DNA of 5,529 nt, from NCBI GenBank assembly GCA_026001225.1, contig BNZQ01000088.1, forward strand, positions 1-5,529. The letters run 5' to 3'. A program made the position numbers and the translations under genes. The DNA is from Clostridia bacterium. Its GTDB lineage: Bacteria; Bacillota; Clostridia; Christensenellales; DUVY01. This document shows positions 1 to 5,529 of this stretch, in pieces. The number at the start of each line of letters is the position of its first letter. Position 1 is the stretch's first letter. The notes under the pieces were generated by a model. The model was not told where the DNA came from and did no database searches. It worked only from the letters and a program-made list of their open reading frames with translations.

Positions 1-90
1 TTTATTATGCTATCAGCTCCTTACCCGCCGGCCAACTATCTTTTTACGGTTATTCGGCCGAAATTTTCAGTTTTCAGTTTTCAGTTTTCA
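1..90. repeat. Heptamer-TIR element, copy 0 (left part missing)
   Basis: This is the right part of an element whose left arm lies outside the window. It starts in the conserved TTTTATTATGCTAT block, runs through the CCCGCCGGCC stretch and the TTCGGCCGAA palindrome (53-62), and ends in four heptamers at 64-90 (three TTTTCAG, then TTTTCA). It has one heptamer more than the neighbouring copies. Confidence 0.85.
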
Positions 91-131
91 CTTGTTCAAC
101 TTTCTATTTTGATATGCACCTTCTTGCCCTT
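91..131 (-). pseudogene. Duplicated 3' tail of tyrS (distal copy)
   Basis: These 41 bases match 451-491, the last 11 codons of tyrS plus its stop and 5 bp beyond, at 40 of 41 positions. The only change turns the stop from TAA to TGA (complement at 96-98). Past the match the sequence jumps to TTTTAAACTGAAAGATG, which resembles the region upstream of tyrS near 1725-1740. No coding potential remains. It is best read as the scar of a duplicated tyrS locus whose body was lost, or as part of the repeat unit. Confidence 0.75.
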
Positions 132-145
132 TTTAAACTGAAAGA

Positions 146-269
146 TGAAAACTGAAAACTGAAAATTATTGACCTCGAAGAAGCAGTTTTTATTATGCTA
201 TCAGTTCCTTACCCGCCGGCCAACTATCTTTTACGTTATTCGGCCGAAATTTTCAGTTTTCAGTTTTCA
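146..269. repeat. Heptamer-TIR element, copy A (124 bp)
   Basis: Perfect 22-bp terminal inverted repeats lie at 146-167 (TGAAAACTGAAAACTG, then AAAATT) and 248-269. They enclose an 80-bp core with TTTTATTATGCTAT at 188-201, a GC-rich ACCCGCCGGCC stretch and the TTCGGCCGAA palindrome. The layout is that of a small non-autonomous inverted-repeat element (MITE-like) or a spacer that folds into a long hairpin. It carries no reading frame of its own and no transposase is in the window. It differs from copy B by two single-base core deletions and a few substitutions. Confidence 0.85.
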
Positions 270-310
270 CTTGTTTAACTTTCTATTTTGATATGCACCT
301 TCTTGCCCTT
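270..310 (-). pseudogene. Duplicated 3' tail of tyrS (proximal copy)
   Basis: All 41 bases are identical to 451-491 at the end of tyrS, including the TAA stop (complement at 275-277). As in the distal copy, the match ends abruptly in the AAGGGC codons and is followed by TTTAAACTGAAAGATG, like the tyrS leader. It sits between elements A and B, at the same distance from the right heptamer arm as in the intact locus. It cannot be expressed as a protein by itself. Confidence 0.78.
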
Positions 311-324
311 TTTAAACTGAAAGA

Positions 325-450
325 TGAAAACTGAAAACTGAAAATTATTGACCCCGAAGAAGCAGCTTTTATTATGCTATCAGCTCCTTACCCGCCGGCC
401 AACTATCTTTTTACGGTTATTCGGCCGAAATTTTCAGTTTTCAGTTTTCA
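325..450. repeat. Heptamer-TIR element, copy B (126 bp), abutting tyrS
   Basis: The 22-bp inverted repeats at 325-346 and 429-450 are identical to those of copy A and flank an 82-bp core. The right arm ends 5 bp before the complement of the tyrS stop codon (456-458), so the element begins almost directly after tyrS. In tyrS mRNA the arms could form a 22-bp A/U-rich stem with an 82-nt loop. That may help termination or protect the 3' end, but it is not a classical GC stem with a U-tract, so I do not call it a terminator. Confidence 0.85.
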
Positions 451-455
451 CTTGT

Positions 456-1676
456 TTAACTTTCTATTTTGATATGCACCTTCTTGCCCTTGTGCAGCAC
501 AAAGCTCTTCGGATTCACGCCCGGCAAATCCTTCAGCGCGCAATCCGGGCTTGTCACTTTCACATCGTCCACGCTGACCCCGCCGCCCTCGATCAAACGC
601 CGCGCCGCGCCCTTGCTTTCCGCCGCGCCCGCCAGCACTAAAACGTCTGTGATTTTGCTCTCGTTCGTCACGTCCAGCATGACCGCGGGCATGTCCGACG
701 CATCGCCCGAAAACGCCGCCCGAGCCTGTGCCTGCGCGGCAATTGCCGCCGCCTTGCCGTGCACGACGGCGGTGACCTCGTAAGCGAGGCGTTCCTTGGC
801 GGCGTTCATGCGCTCGTCGTTAAACGCCGTCAAAGCCCGAATTTCGGCCGGCTCCACAAAGGTCAAGAGGTACATGCACTCGCGCACCTTAACGTCCTCG
901 ACATTGCGGAAATATTGATAGAACTCGTACGGCGGGGTCTTTTCGGGATCGAGCCACAGCGCGCCTTTCGCGGTCTTGCCCATCTTTTCGCCGTCGCTTT
1001 TAAGCAGCAGTTTAAAGGTCATCGCAAAGGCGTCCCTGCGCTCCTTTCGGCGGATCAAATCCGCCCCCGCCAGAATGTTGCTCCACTGGTCGTTGCCGCC
1101 GACCTGCAGGGTCACGCCGTATTTTTGATTGAGCACCAAAAAGTCGTATCCCTGCATCAGCATATAATTGAATTCGAGAAAGGAAAGCCCCTTTTCCATA
1201 CGCGTTTTAAAGCAGTCGGCGGTCAGCATTTTATTGACCGAAAAGTGCGCGCCCACGTCGCGCAGAAACTCGACGTAATTCAATTGCAGCAGCCAGTCGG
1301 CGTTGTCCGCGATGACGGCGGCATTTTCGCCCTCGAAGCTCAAGAATTTGGACAATTGCTTTTTAAAACACGCGACGTTTTTTTCAATTGTTTCGCGCGT
1401 CATCATCTGACGCATGTCGCTCTTAAACGAGGGATCGCCGACCATAGCGGTGCCGCCGCCGACGACGATGTACGGTTTATGACCGCACCGCTGCAAATGG
1501 GCCATCGCCATGACGGGGATATAGTGTCCGATATGCAGGGAATCCGCCGTGGGATCGAAGCCGCAATAATACGACACCGTCCCCGTTTCAAAGGATTTGT
1601 ACAAATCCTCGGGGTACACGGTCTGTTCAATAAAGCCGCGCTCGGTTAAGAGATCGATGGGGTTTGTTTTTTTCAT
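456..1676 (-). CDS. tyrS: Tyrosyl-tRNA synthetase (TyrRS)
   Basis: This 406-residue cytosolic class Ic synthetase joins tyrosine to tRNA-Tyr using ATP. The class I signature HIGH is at residues 48-51 within GFDPTADSLHIGH, followed by GGGTAMVGDPS at 73-83. Tyrosine-pocket motifs QGYDF (175-179) and GGNDQW (193-198) are present. The second signature is KMGKT at 231-235, followed by GALWLDPEKTPPYEFYQYF, typical of the TyrS rather than TyrZ form. An S4-like tRNA-binding domain fills about 341-406. The length fits the family (about 400-425). The frame is open upstream to 1775, but those 33 residues come from the heptamer repeat; the ATG at 1676 is preceded by AAAAAAGGACGTTAAC, a good Shine-Dalgarno site. 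It lies 208 bp downstream of the aminotransferase on the same strand, separated by element C. I find no T-box in the leader. Confidence 0.97.
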   Translation of the reverse strand: MKKTNPIDLLTERGFIEQTVYPEDLYKSFETGTVSYYCGFDPTADSLHIGHYIPVMAMAHLQRCGHKPYIVVGGGTAMVGDPSFKSDMRQMMTRETIEKNVACFKKQLSKFLSFEGENAAVIADNADWLLQLNYVEFLRDVGAHFSVNKMLTADCFKTRMEKGLSFLEFNYMLMQGYDFLVLNQKYGVTLQVGGNDQWSNILAGADLIRRKERRDAFAMTFKLLLKSDGEKMGKTAKGALWLDPEKTPPYEFYQYFRNVEDVKVRECMYLLTFVEPAEIRALTAFNDERMNAAKERLAYEVTAVVHGKAAAIAAQAQARAAFSGDASDMPAVMLDVTNESKITDVLVLAGAAESKGAARRLIEGGGVSVDDVKVTSPDCALKDLPGVNPKSFVLHKGKKVHIKIES

Positions 1677-1695
1677 GTTAACGTCCTTTTTTAAG

Positions 1696-1716
1696 TGAAA
1701 ACTGAAAATTATTGAT
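1696..1716. repeat. Extra heptamer arm in the tyrS leader
   Basis: TGAAAACTGAAAATTATTGAT is repeated exactly at 1746-1766, 50 bp away in the same orientation, in the left arm of element C. It lies between element C and the tyrS ribosome-binding site. It looks like a partial duplication of the element's left end and could pair with the right arm at 1843-1872 as an alternative stem. Confidence 0.75.
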
Positions 1717-1738
1717 TTATCGTTTATTAACTGAAAGA

Positions 1739-1864
1739 TGAAAACTGAAAACTGAAAATTATTGATCTGTCGCAAAAGAAACTTTTATTATGCTATACGT
1801 TCCTTGTCCGCCGACAAACTTGTTTCACGATCATTCGACCGAAATTTTCAGTTTTCAGTTTTCA
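1739..1864. repeat. Heptamer-TIR element, copy C (126 bp), diverged
   Basis: It has the same architecture as copies A and B: 22-bp perfect inverted repeats at 1739-1760 and 1843-1864 around an 82-bp core. The right arm continues with another TTTTCAG to 1872. The core has diverged and has compensating 2-bp length shifts, but keeps TTTTATTATGCTAT (1783-1796), a TCCTT..CCGCCG block and ATTCG.CCGAAATTTT. It fills most of the spacer between the aminotransferase stop and tyrS, so it would be transcribed in the tyrS leader if the two genes share a transcript. TTGTC-CGCC-GACAA (1804-1817) can form a small hairpin inside the core. Confidence 0.85.
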
Positions 1865-1884
1865 GTTTTCAGTTATTTAAGTTT

Positions 1885-3084
1885 TCATTTTGATTGAATC
1901 TTGCTCTTAAAGAATCTCCCCAACGCCTCGATGCCCCTCTCGATATCGCTCTCGCTCGGATTGGAGAAATTCAGCCGTATGCAATCATGCCCGCTTCCGT
2001 CGGCGTAGAATACGTTGCCTTGCACATAAGCGGCTTTGCAGGTTTCGATCGCCTCGGGCAATAAGGCTTGGGTGTCGAGTTTCGCGTCCTCGAATTTGCC
2101 CCAAATAAAGAGGCCTCCCTCGGGGTTCGTGTGCCGGTAACAATCGGGGAAATACTTGTCCAAACATTCCACGATCAGCTTTTGTTTCTTTTTGTAGATC
2201 GGCAAGACCTTTTCCACGTGCCGTTTGATGATCCCGCGCTTTAAAAATTCCCCGATCACCGCGACCGCCAAGCTGTTGGTATGCACGTCGATCCCCTGCT
2301 TGCAAACGGTCATCCGCCCGAGCAGTTCCGGCGCGGCGCACGCCGCCCCGATCCGCATTCCCGGCGACACGATCTTACTGAACGAGGTCAAATAAATCAC
2401 ATTGCCGGCCGTATCCATGCTCTTGATACTCGGTACGGCCGATCCCGAAAACCGCAATTTCGCGTACGGATCGTCCTCGACGACCACAATATTGTATTTC
2501 GCGGTGATTTCCGCTATCCGTTTACGGTTTTCCGCCGAATACGTTCCGCCCGTCGGGTTGGAAAACGTCGGGACGACGTACAGCAATTTCGGGTTGTATT
2601 TTTTGATTTTGGCTTCCAAATCGTTTAAATCCAAACCGTCCGAAACGGCCTTCACGCCCACGGGCACGGCCTCGTAGGACGTGATGATTTGCAGCGCCGC
2701 CAAATAGGTCGGATCCTCGACGAGAGCGTAATCGCCCTTATCCAAGAGCGCGCGGCAAGACAAGTCGATTCCCTGCTGGCCGCCGCTGATGATCTGAACA
2801 TGGTCCGCGCCGATCCCGTGAATCCCGAAATCCCCCAGATATTCGGCGATCTCCGCGCGAACCTCGGGCGCGCCCTCGGTCACGTCGTACTGCATGATCT
2901 CTTTTACGCGCGGGGAATTTAAAATCTCGTCCGAAACGGCGGCCAGTTCCGCCGCGGGGAGCATATCGGCCGCCGGCAATCCGCCCGCAAAGGAAATGAC
3001 GCCGCCGCGCTTGATCAGCTTTAAAATCTCGCGCGTCGCGCTGCCCGAGAGTTTGTTCATTCTGCCGGAGAATCTGTAATCCAT
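1885..3084 (-). CDS. PLP-dependent aminotransferase, MocR/2-aminoadipate aminotransferase type
   Basis: This 399-residue fold-type I PLP enzyme belongs to the class I/II aminotransferases near LysN and the catalytic domain of MocR regulators; there is no N-terminal helix-turn-helix here. It moves an amino group between an amino acid and a 2-oxo acid in the cytosol; the substrate cannot be read from sequence. Visible landmarks: SFAGGLP at 31-37, the PLP-phosphate region SGGQQGID (100-107), NPTGG at 177-181, EDDPY (203-207; D204 and Y207 contact the cofactor), the Schiff-base lysine K237 in SFSKIVSPGMRIG, and the carboxylate-binding R370 in IRLNFS. An upstream ATG at 3102 has no ribosome-binding site, whereas the ATG at 3084 follows AAAAGGCGGTACGGT and gives the usual family N-terminus MDYRFSGRM, so I chose 3084. 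Its last codons overlap a repeat-like sequence. A strong promoter lies upstream and tyrS follows. Confidence 0.93.
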   Translation of the reverse strand: MDYRFSGRMNKLSGSATREILKLIKRGGVISFAGGLPAADMLPAAELAAVSDEILNSPRVKEIMQYDVTEGAPEVRAEIAEYLGDFGIHGIGADHVQIISGGQQGIDLSCRALLDKGDYALVEDPTYLAALQIITSYEAVPVGVKAVSDGLDLNDLEAKIKKYNPKLLYVVPTFSNPTGGTYSAENRKRIAEITAKYNIVVVEDDPYAKLRFSGSAVPSIKSMDTAGNVIYLTSFSKIVSPGMRIGAACAAPELLGRMTVCKQGIDVHTNSLAVAVIGEFLKRGIIKRHVEKVLPIYKKKQKLIVECLDKYFPDCYRHTNPEGGLFIWGKFEDAKLDTQALLPEAIETCKAAYVQGNVFYADGSGHDCIRLNFSNPSESDIERGIEALGRFFKSKIQSK

Positions 3085-3133
3085 ACCGTACCGCCTTTTC
3101 ATTTAAAAATATAGGATTTGAGAATTTCGGATA

Positions 3134-3160
3134 AGATATCTCATTATAGTATAAATATCT
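3134..3160. promoter_or_regulatory. Possible operator: AGATAT/ATATCT inverted repeat around the -10 box
   Basis: AGATAT at 3134-3139 and ATATCT at 3155-3160 are inverted 6-bp half-sites that frame the TATAAT box of the aminotransferase promoter. The same bases also give AGATATCT and AAATATCT as a near direct repeat. The region is very AT-rich, so chance is a real alternative. Confidence 0.25.
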
Positions 3161-3171
3161 GAAAAAGTCAA
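3143..3171 (-). promoter_or_regulatory. Sigma-70-type promoter of the aminotransferase
   Basis: On the minus strand, TTGACT (complement 3166-3171) is followed by a 17-bp spacer and a perfect TATAAT (complement 3143-3148). Predicted transcription starts near 3136, leaving a leader of roughly 50 nt before the ATG at 3084. No promoter of this quality lies in front of tyrS, so this one may serve both genes. Confidence 0.87.
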
Positions 3172-3382
3172 TCGTGAAAGAAGCCGGTTTAGGGCGCCGG
3201 CATAGCCTTTGGGGGAAAGCGATTTGGATATCATTCAGAGCGAAGCCGAGAAAGCCATGACCTTGACGGGCCCGGGCATAGCGAATGCGCTTTTGTTCTA
3301 AAAAATGAGACCGCCGTTTTTTCATGCTTTTATTTTTCTTTTTTGTTAAAAATTGACAAATTTTGACGATTCATAAAATTGC
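3172..3382. other. Divergent spacer without a recognised gene
   Basis: This part of the 371-bp spacer between the two divergent genes holds no gene I can support. At 3181-3310 it is GC-rich, unlike the AT-rich DNA on either side, with GCCGG/CCGGC (3183-3201) and CGGGCCCG palindromes. TCATTCAGAGCGAAGCCGAG near 3231-3250 resembles the dispersed bacterial repeat of the type TCATTCTGAGCGAAGC. A minus-strand frame starting at 3325 runs through it into the aminotransferase but has no ribosome-binding site. A second TTGACA at 3353-3358 has no good -10 partner. T-rich runs at 3315-3346 follow no stable stem. Confidence 0.55.
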
Positions 3383-3410
3383 TTGACAAATAAAAAATGC
3401 ATGATATACT
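3383..3410 (+). promoter_or_regulatory. Sigma-70-type promoter of the sensor gene
   Basis: A perfect TTGACA (3383-3388) and TATACT (3405-3410) are separated by 16 bp in AT-rich DNA. Transcription should begin near 3417, at the edge of the palindrome described next. The gene has a short leader of about 40 nt. Confidence 0.87.
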
Positions 3411-3415
3411 ATATG

Positions 3416-3439
3416 CAAATACTCATTAACGAGTGTTTG
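3416..3439. promoter_or_regulatory. 24-bp near-perfect palindrome, likely repressor operator
   Basis: The palindrome is centred between 3427 and 3428, with core ACTCATTAACGAGT flanked by CAAAT on the left and GTTTG on the right. Eleven of twelve base pairs would be symmetric but for mismatches at 3420/3435 and 3425/3430, leaving 22 of 24 bases matching. It starts six bases after the -10 box and ends three bases before AGGAG, so a bound dimer would block initiation. The size and ACTC...GAGT form resemble TetR-family operators; no such regulator is in the window. As RNA it could instead form a 9-bp hairpin (one U-G pair) with loop AUUAAC directly in front of the ribosome-binding site. Confidence 0.7.
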
Positions 3440-3455
3440 TTAGGAGAAAAAAGCG

Positions 3456-5529
3456 ATGAGGAACTTTATCCATAAAGTTCAACGGTGTTTATTCTCGGAC
3501 GACTTGCCCGTAGATGCGCGCCTCGCTAACGTCGTGTTTTTGGCCGGAATCCTCGGCTTTTTTGCAAATGCGGTGTTGTATATCTTTTTGCAAGCGCCCT
3601 GGCCCGCGCTCACGATTTTATTCGCTTTCTTCCTCTTGTTTCTGTTCATGCTGTTATACTGCGTCCGCAAACCGGACGGAAAGCGCGTTGCGGTTTGCAC
3701 CGTTTTGACCCCTATTCTGTACGCCTTCGTTTTGTGTCCGGCCGCGTTTTTCTTTCTCGACGGGACGTCCAGCCCCATGGAGCCGTTTTTTGCGTTCGGG
3801 CTCGTCCTGCTCGCCTTGCTGCTGCGCGGAAAAACGCGCGTTATTGCGGGTATCGCCCATATCGCGATCGTAACAAGCCTGTACTATATCAGCGACTTGG
3901 AAGCGGTCAAAACGCTCATCAATACTCTAAGCACGAACACGGCGTATTTGGAGAACCGCGTATACGCGCCTTTTATCGTTTCCTATATCATCGTCGGGCT
4001 TTGCACCTGCGCCGTCATTATGTTTCAAATCCGCATCCGCGCGCAAACCATCCGCGCGCTGGAAAAAAGCGGCGACATGATTGAAACGATTCTGGAAACG
4101 ACGCCCAACATCAACGTCATTTTCGACGATAAGTTTAACGTGATTTTCGGCAATCCCGCGGCTCAAAAGATGGCGGGCTTTGCCGATGAAAAAGAATTCT
4201 GCGCCGGTTTCGCCGCGTGGATGGCTCAGCACTCCCCCGCGGTTCAACCGGACGGACGGCCCAGCCGTACGCTGTCCGATTGGCTCAATGACGCCGCCGA
4301 GCAAGGCACCGTTAAATTTGAAACGCAAGTTTTCGCCGCGGGAACAGGCTTGATTCTCGGCGTGACGCTCAAACGTATTTTCTACAAAACCACCTTCGTG
4401 ATTATCGGCGTTTGCGTCAATCTTACCACCCTGCTCGAAGCGGAAAACAAGCTGGTGCAAAAAGATAAAATGCTGCGCGCGGTGAACGACGCGGCTCAGC
4501 AGCTGTCGCTCGGCGGCAACCGCGTCAGCAGCGGCGGCTTTGAAACGATCGTGCGGGACTGCTTAAAGCAGTTGGCCGTCAGCGTGGACGCCGACCGCAT
4601 CTACGTTTGGAAGAATATCAAATCCCGCGACGAATTGCAATATGAATTGACGGCCAATTGGTGCAGCAACATCGGGCTGTCCTATCCGCACGCCACGGAC
4701 GGCGCGCGGTTTCCCTATGCCGAAACCGTCCCCGAATGGGAGGAGCTTTTCCTGATGGGCAATTACGCCAACGGGCCGATCGACCGGTTTTCCGATACGA
4801 CGCGGAGCTATTTTGCCTCCTACGGCGTCAAATCCGTTTTGGCGATTCCGTTGTTTATACGGAACAATCTTTGGGGCTTTGTCAGCTTCCACGACTGCCG
4901 TACCGACCGGACCTATGCGGAGGAAGAAATTCAGATTCTGAAATCCGGCGGCTTGATGGTCGCGAGCGCGATCCTGCGCGAGGAGGCCGCGGAGAAACTC
5001 ACAAAAAACGATAAAGCGCTGCATACGGTCAACGAAGCGGCGCAGCTGCTGATTTCGGCAAAGGGCAACTTTGAAACGATTATGCACGACAGCCTGAAGC
5101 TGTTGGCTGAATGTACGGATTGCGACCGGATATACGTTTGGAAGCGCCGCACTTTCTCGGACAGGGGAACCGACTATTTGCCGCTGTACTGCTGGCTGAA
5201 CGAGACGGGCGCGACGCAAAACACGCTGCAAGTCAGCGAACTGCTCCCCCACCCGGATCTTATAGGGACTTGGGAAACGATTTTTCAAAAGGGCCGGTTT
5301 GTCAACGGGCCGGTCGCGTTTCTTTCCGAGGTGGAACAAAGGGTTCTTCCGCTGTACGGTTTAAAATCCATTTTAACCTTGCCGATCTATTTGCAGGACG
5401 CGTGCTGGGGGTTCGTCAGCTTTGACGACTGTCATTCCGAGCGGGCTTTTTCGGAGGACGAGGTCAAGATTTTACGGTCGGGCGGCATGATGCTGGCCAA
5501 CGCGATTTGGCGCGAGGACGCCTCTAAAC
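3456..5529 (+). CDS. Membrane-bound sensor with PAS-like and tandem GAF domains (3' end missing)
   Basis: The frame starts at ATG 3456, with AGGAG at 3442-3446, and stays open through 691 codons to the last base, so the protein is truncated by the window. About six transmembrane helices are predicted by eye: 24-46, 51-70, 77-101, 109-123, 127-145 and 169-190. The basic loops RKPDGKR (71-77), RGKTR (124-128) and RIRAQTIR (193-200) all fall on the cytoplasmic side. Residues about 205-327 look like a PAS domain (ILETTPNINVIFDDKFNVIFGN). Two GAF domains follow, about 336-512 and 518-691, each starting with VN(D/E)AAQ and containing FETI, DRIYVWK, NGP and WGFVSF.DC. In this architecture the missing C-terminus is usually a histidine kinase or a GGDEF-type output; I cannot tell which. 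It has its own promoter and an operator-like palindrome. The ligand is unknown. Confidence 0.85.
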   Translation, partial: MRNFIHKVQRCLFSDDLPVDARLANVVFLAGILGFFANAVLYIFLQAPWPALTILFAFFLLFLFMLLYCVRKPDGKRVAVCTVLTPILYAFVLCPAAFFFLDGTSSPMEPFFAFGLVLLALLLRGKTRVIAGIAHIAIVTSLYYISDLEAVKTLINTLSTNTAYLENRVYAPFIVSYIIVGLCTCAVIMFQIRIRAQTIRALEKSGDMIETILETTPNINVIFDDKFNVIFGNPAAQKMAGFADEKEFCAGFAAWMAQHSPAVQPDGRPSRTLSDWLNDAAEQGTVKFETQVFAAGTGLILGVTLKRIFYKTTFVIIGVCVNLTTLLEAENKLVQKDKMLRAVNDAAQQLSLGGNRVSSGGFETIVRDCLKQLAVSVDADRIYVWKNIKSRDELQYELTANWCSNIGLSYPHATDGARFPYAETVPEWEELFLMGNYANGPIDRFSDTTRSYFASYGVKSVLAIPLFIRNNLWGFVSFHDCRTDRTYAEEEIQILKSGGLMVASAILREEAAEKLTKNDKALHTVNEAAQLLISAKGNFETIMHDSLKLLAECTDCDRIYVWKRRTFSDRGTDYLPLYCWLNETGATQNTLQVSELLPHPDLIGTWETIFQKGRFVNGPVAFLSEVEQRVLPLYGLKSILTLPIYLQDACWGFVSFDDCHSERAFSEDEVKILRSGGMMLANAIWREDASK

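Larger units (their letters stand above)
1..455. repeat. Tandem array of about 180-bp units downstream of tyrS
   Basis: Three successive units begin at 1, 189 and 368, each with TTTATTATGCTATCAG. The first two are 188 and 179 bp long; the third runs into the real tyrS 3' end. The 9-bp length difference comes from one extra TTTTCAG heptamer in unit 1 and two single-base deletions in unit 2 (TTTTTACGGTTATT against TTTTACGTTATT). Only a few substitutions separate the units, so the duplication is recent or kept homogeneous. Each unit reads, left to right: element core, right heptamer arm, 41 bp matching the tyrS 3' end, a short AAACTGAAAGA linker, and the left heptamer arm of the next element. 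No gene lies in this stretch; open frames across it are low-complexity. The array begins at the window edge, so its true copy number is unknown. Confidence 0.93.

Noticed and set aside
1..455. CRISPR-like array
   Set aside because: The period is about 180 bp, the stretches between the arms are themselves repeated rather than unique, and no cas gene is present.
759..1649. A 296-codon plus-strand open frame across tyrS
   Set aside because: It is an antisense shadow of tyrS in GC-rich DNA; it has no recognisable domain and tyrS explains the region fully.
1677..1775. Upstream extension of tyrS giving a 439-residue protein
   Set aside because: The extra 33 residues (for example NFQFSVFIFQ) are translated heptamer repeat, and the internal ATG at 1676 has a proper AAGGA site and matches the usual TyrRS N-terminus.
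1780..1815. Promoter for tyrS inside element C (TTGTCG ... CATAAT on the minus strand)
   Set aside because: The spacing is about 19 bp and both boxes are weak; CATAAT is part of the block conserved in every copy, so it is not specific to tyrS.
2738..3325. Minus-strand frame beginning MKKRRSHFLEQ
   Set aside because: It has no ribosome-binding site, crosses the aminotransferase promoter and continues in the wrong frame inside that gene.
3514..3708. A 64-codon plus-strand open frame
   Set aside because: It overlaps the membrane region of the sensor in another frame and has no ribosome-binding site.
4563..5339. A 258-codon minus-strand open frame across the sensor gene
   Set aside because: The plus-strand frame from 3456 is open through all 691 codons with clear GAF motifs; the minus frame is a shadow.

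Overview
The window suggests an uncultured low-to-mid-GC Firmicute of the class Clostridia. This is inferred from AGGA-type Shine-Dalgarno sites, strong TTGAC(A/T)/TATAAT promoters, GC-rich genes set in very AT-rich spacers, a Clostridia-like TyrRS, and spacers with tandem TTTTCAG/CTGAAAA heptamers. The window begins inside a repeat array and ends inside an open reading frame, so it may be a complete short contig whose left end broke at the repeats. I cannot name a genus.

Left part (1 to about 455): a tandem array of units of 188 and 179 bp plus a third, incomplete unit. Each unit holds a MITE-like element of 124-126 bp with perfect 22-bp terminal inverted repeats made of CTGAAAA heptamers. 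Between the elements lie 41-bp copies of the 3' end of tyrS, stop codon included. Middle part, all on the minus strand: an aminotransferase of the MocR/2-aminoadipate type (start 3084, stop 1885), then a 208-bp spacer carrying another, diverged copy of the element, then tyrS (start 1676, stop 456). The aminotransferase has a near-consensus promoter at 3143-3171. I see no convincing separate promoter and no T-box for tyrS, so tyrS may be transcribed through the element.

Right part: a 371-bp divergent spacer, then a plus-strand gene that starts at 3456 and stays open to the last base (691 codons visible). It encodes a membrane sensor with about six transmembrane helices, a PAS-like region and two tandem GAF domains; its output domain lies beyond the window. 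Its promoter (3383-3410) is followed at once by a 24-bp near-perfect palindrome that looks like a repressor operator.

The genes do not form an obvious pathway: one is housekeeping (tyrosyl-tRNA charging), one is amino-acid metabolism and one is signalling. I do not see a complete new system. The most unusual part is the repeat family: its units look like tyrS loci with the gene body removed, and its edge runs into the last codons of two unrelated genes.
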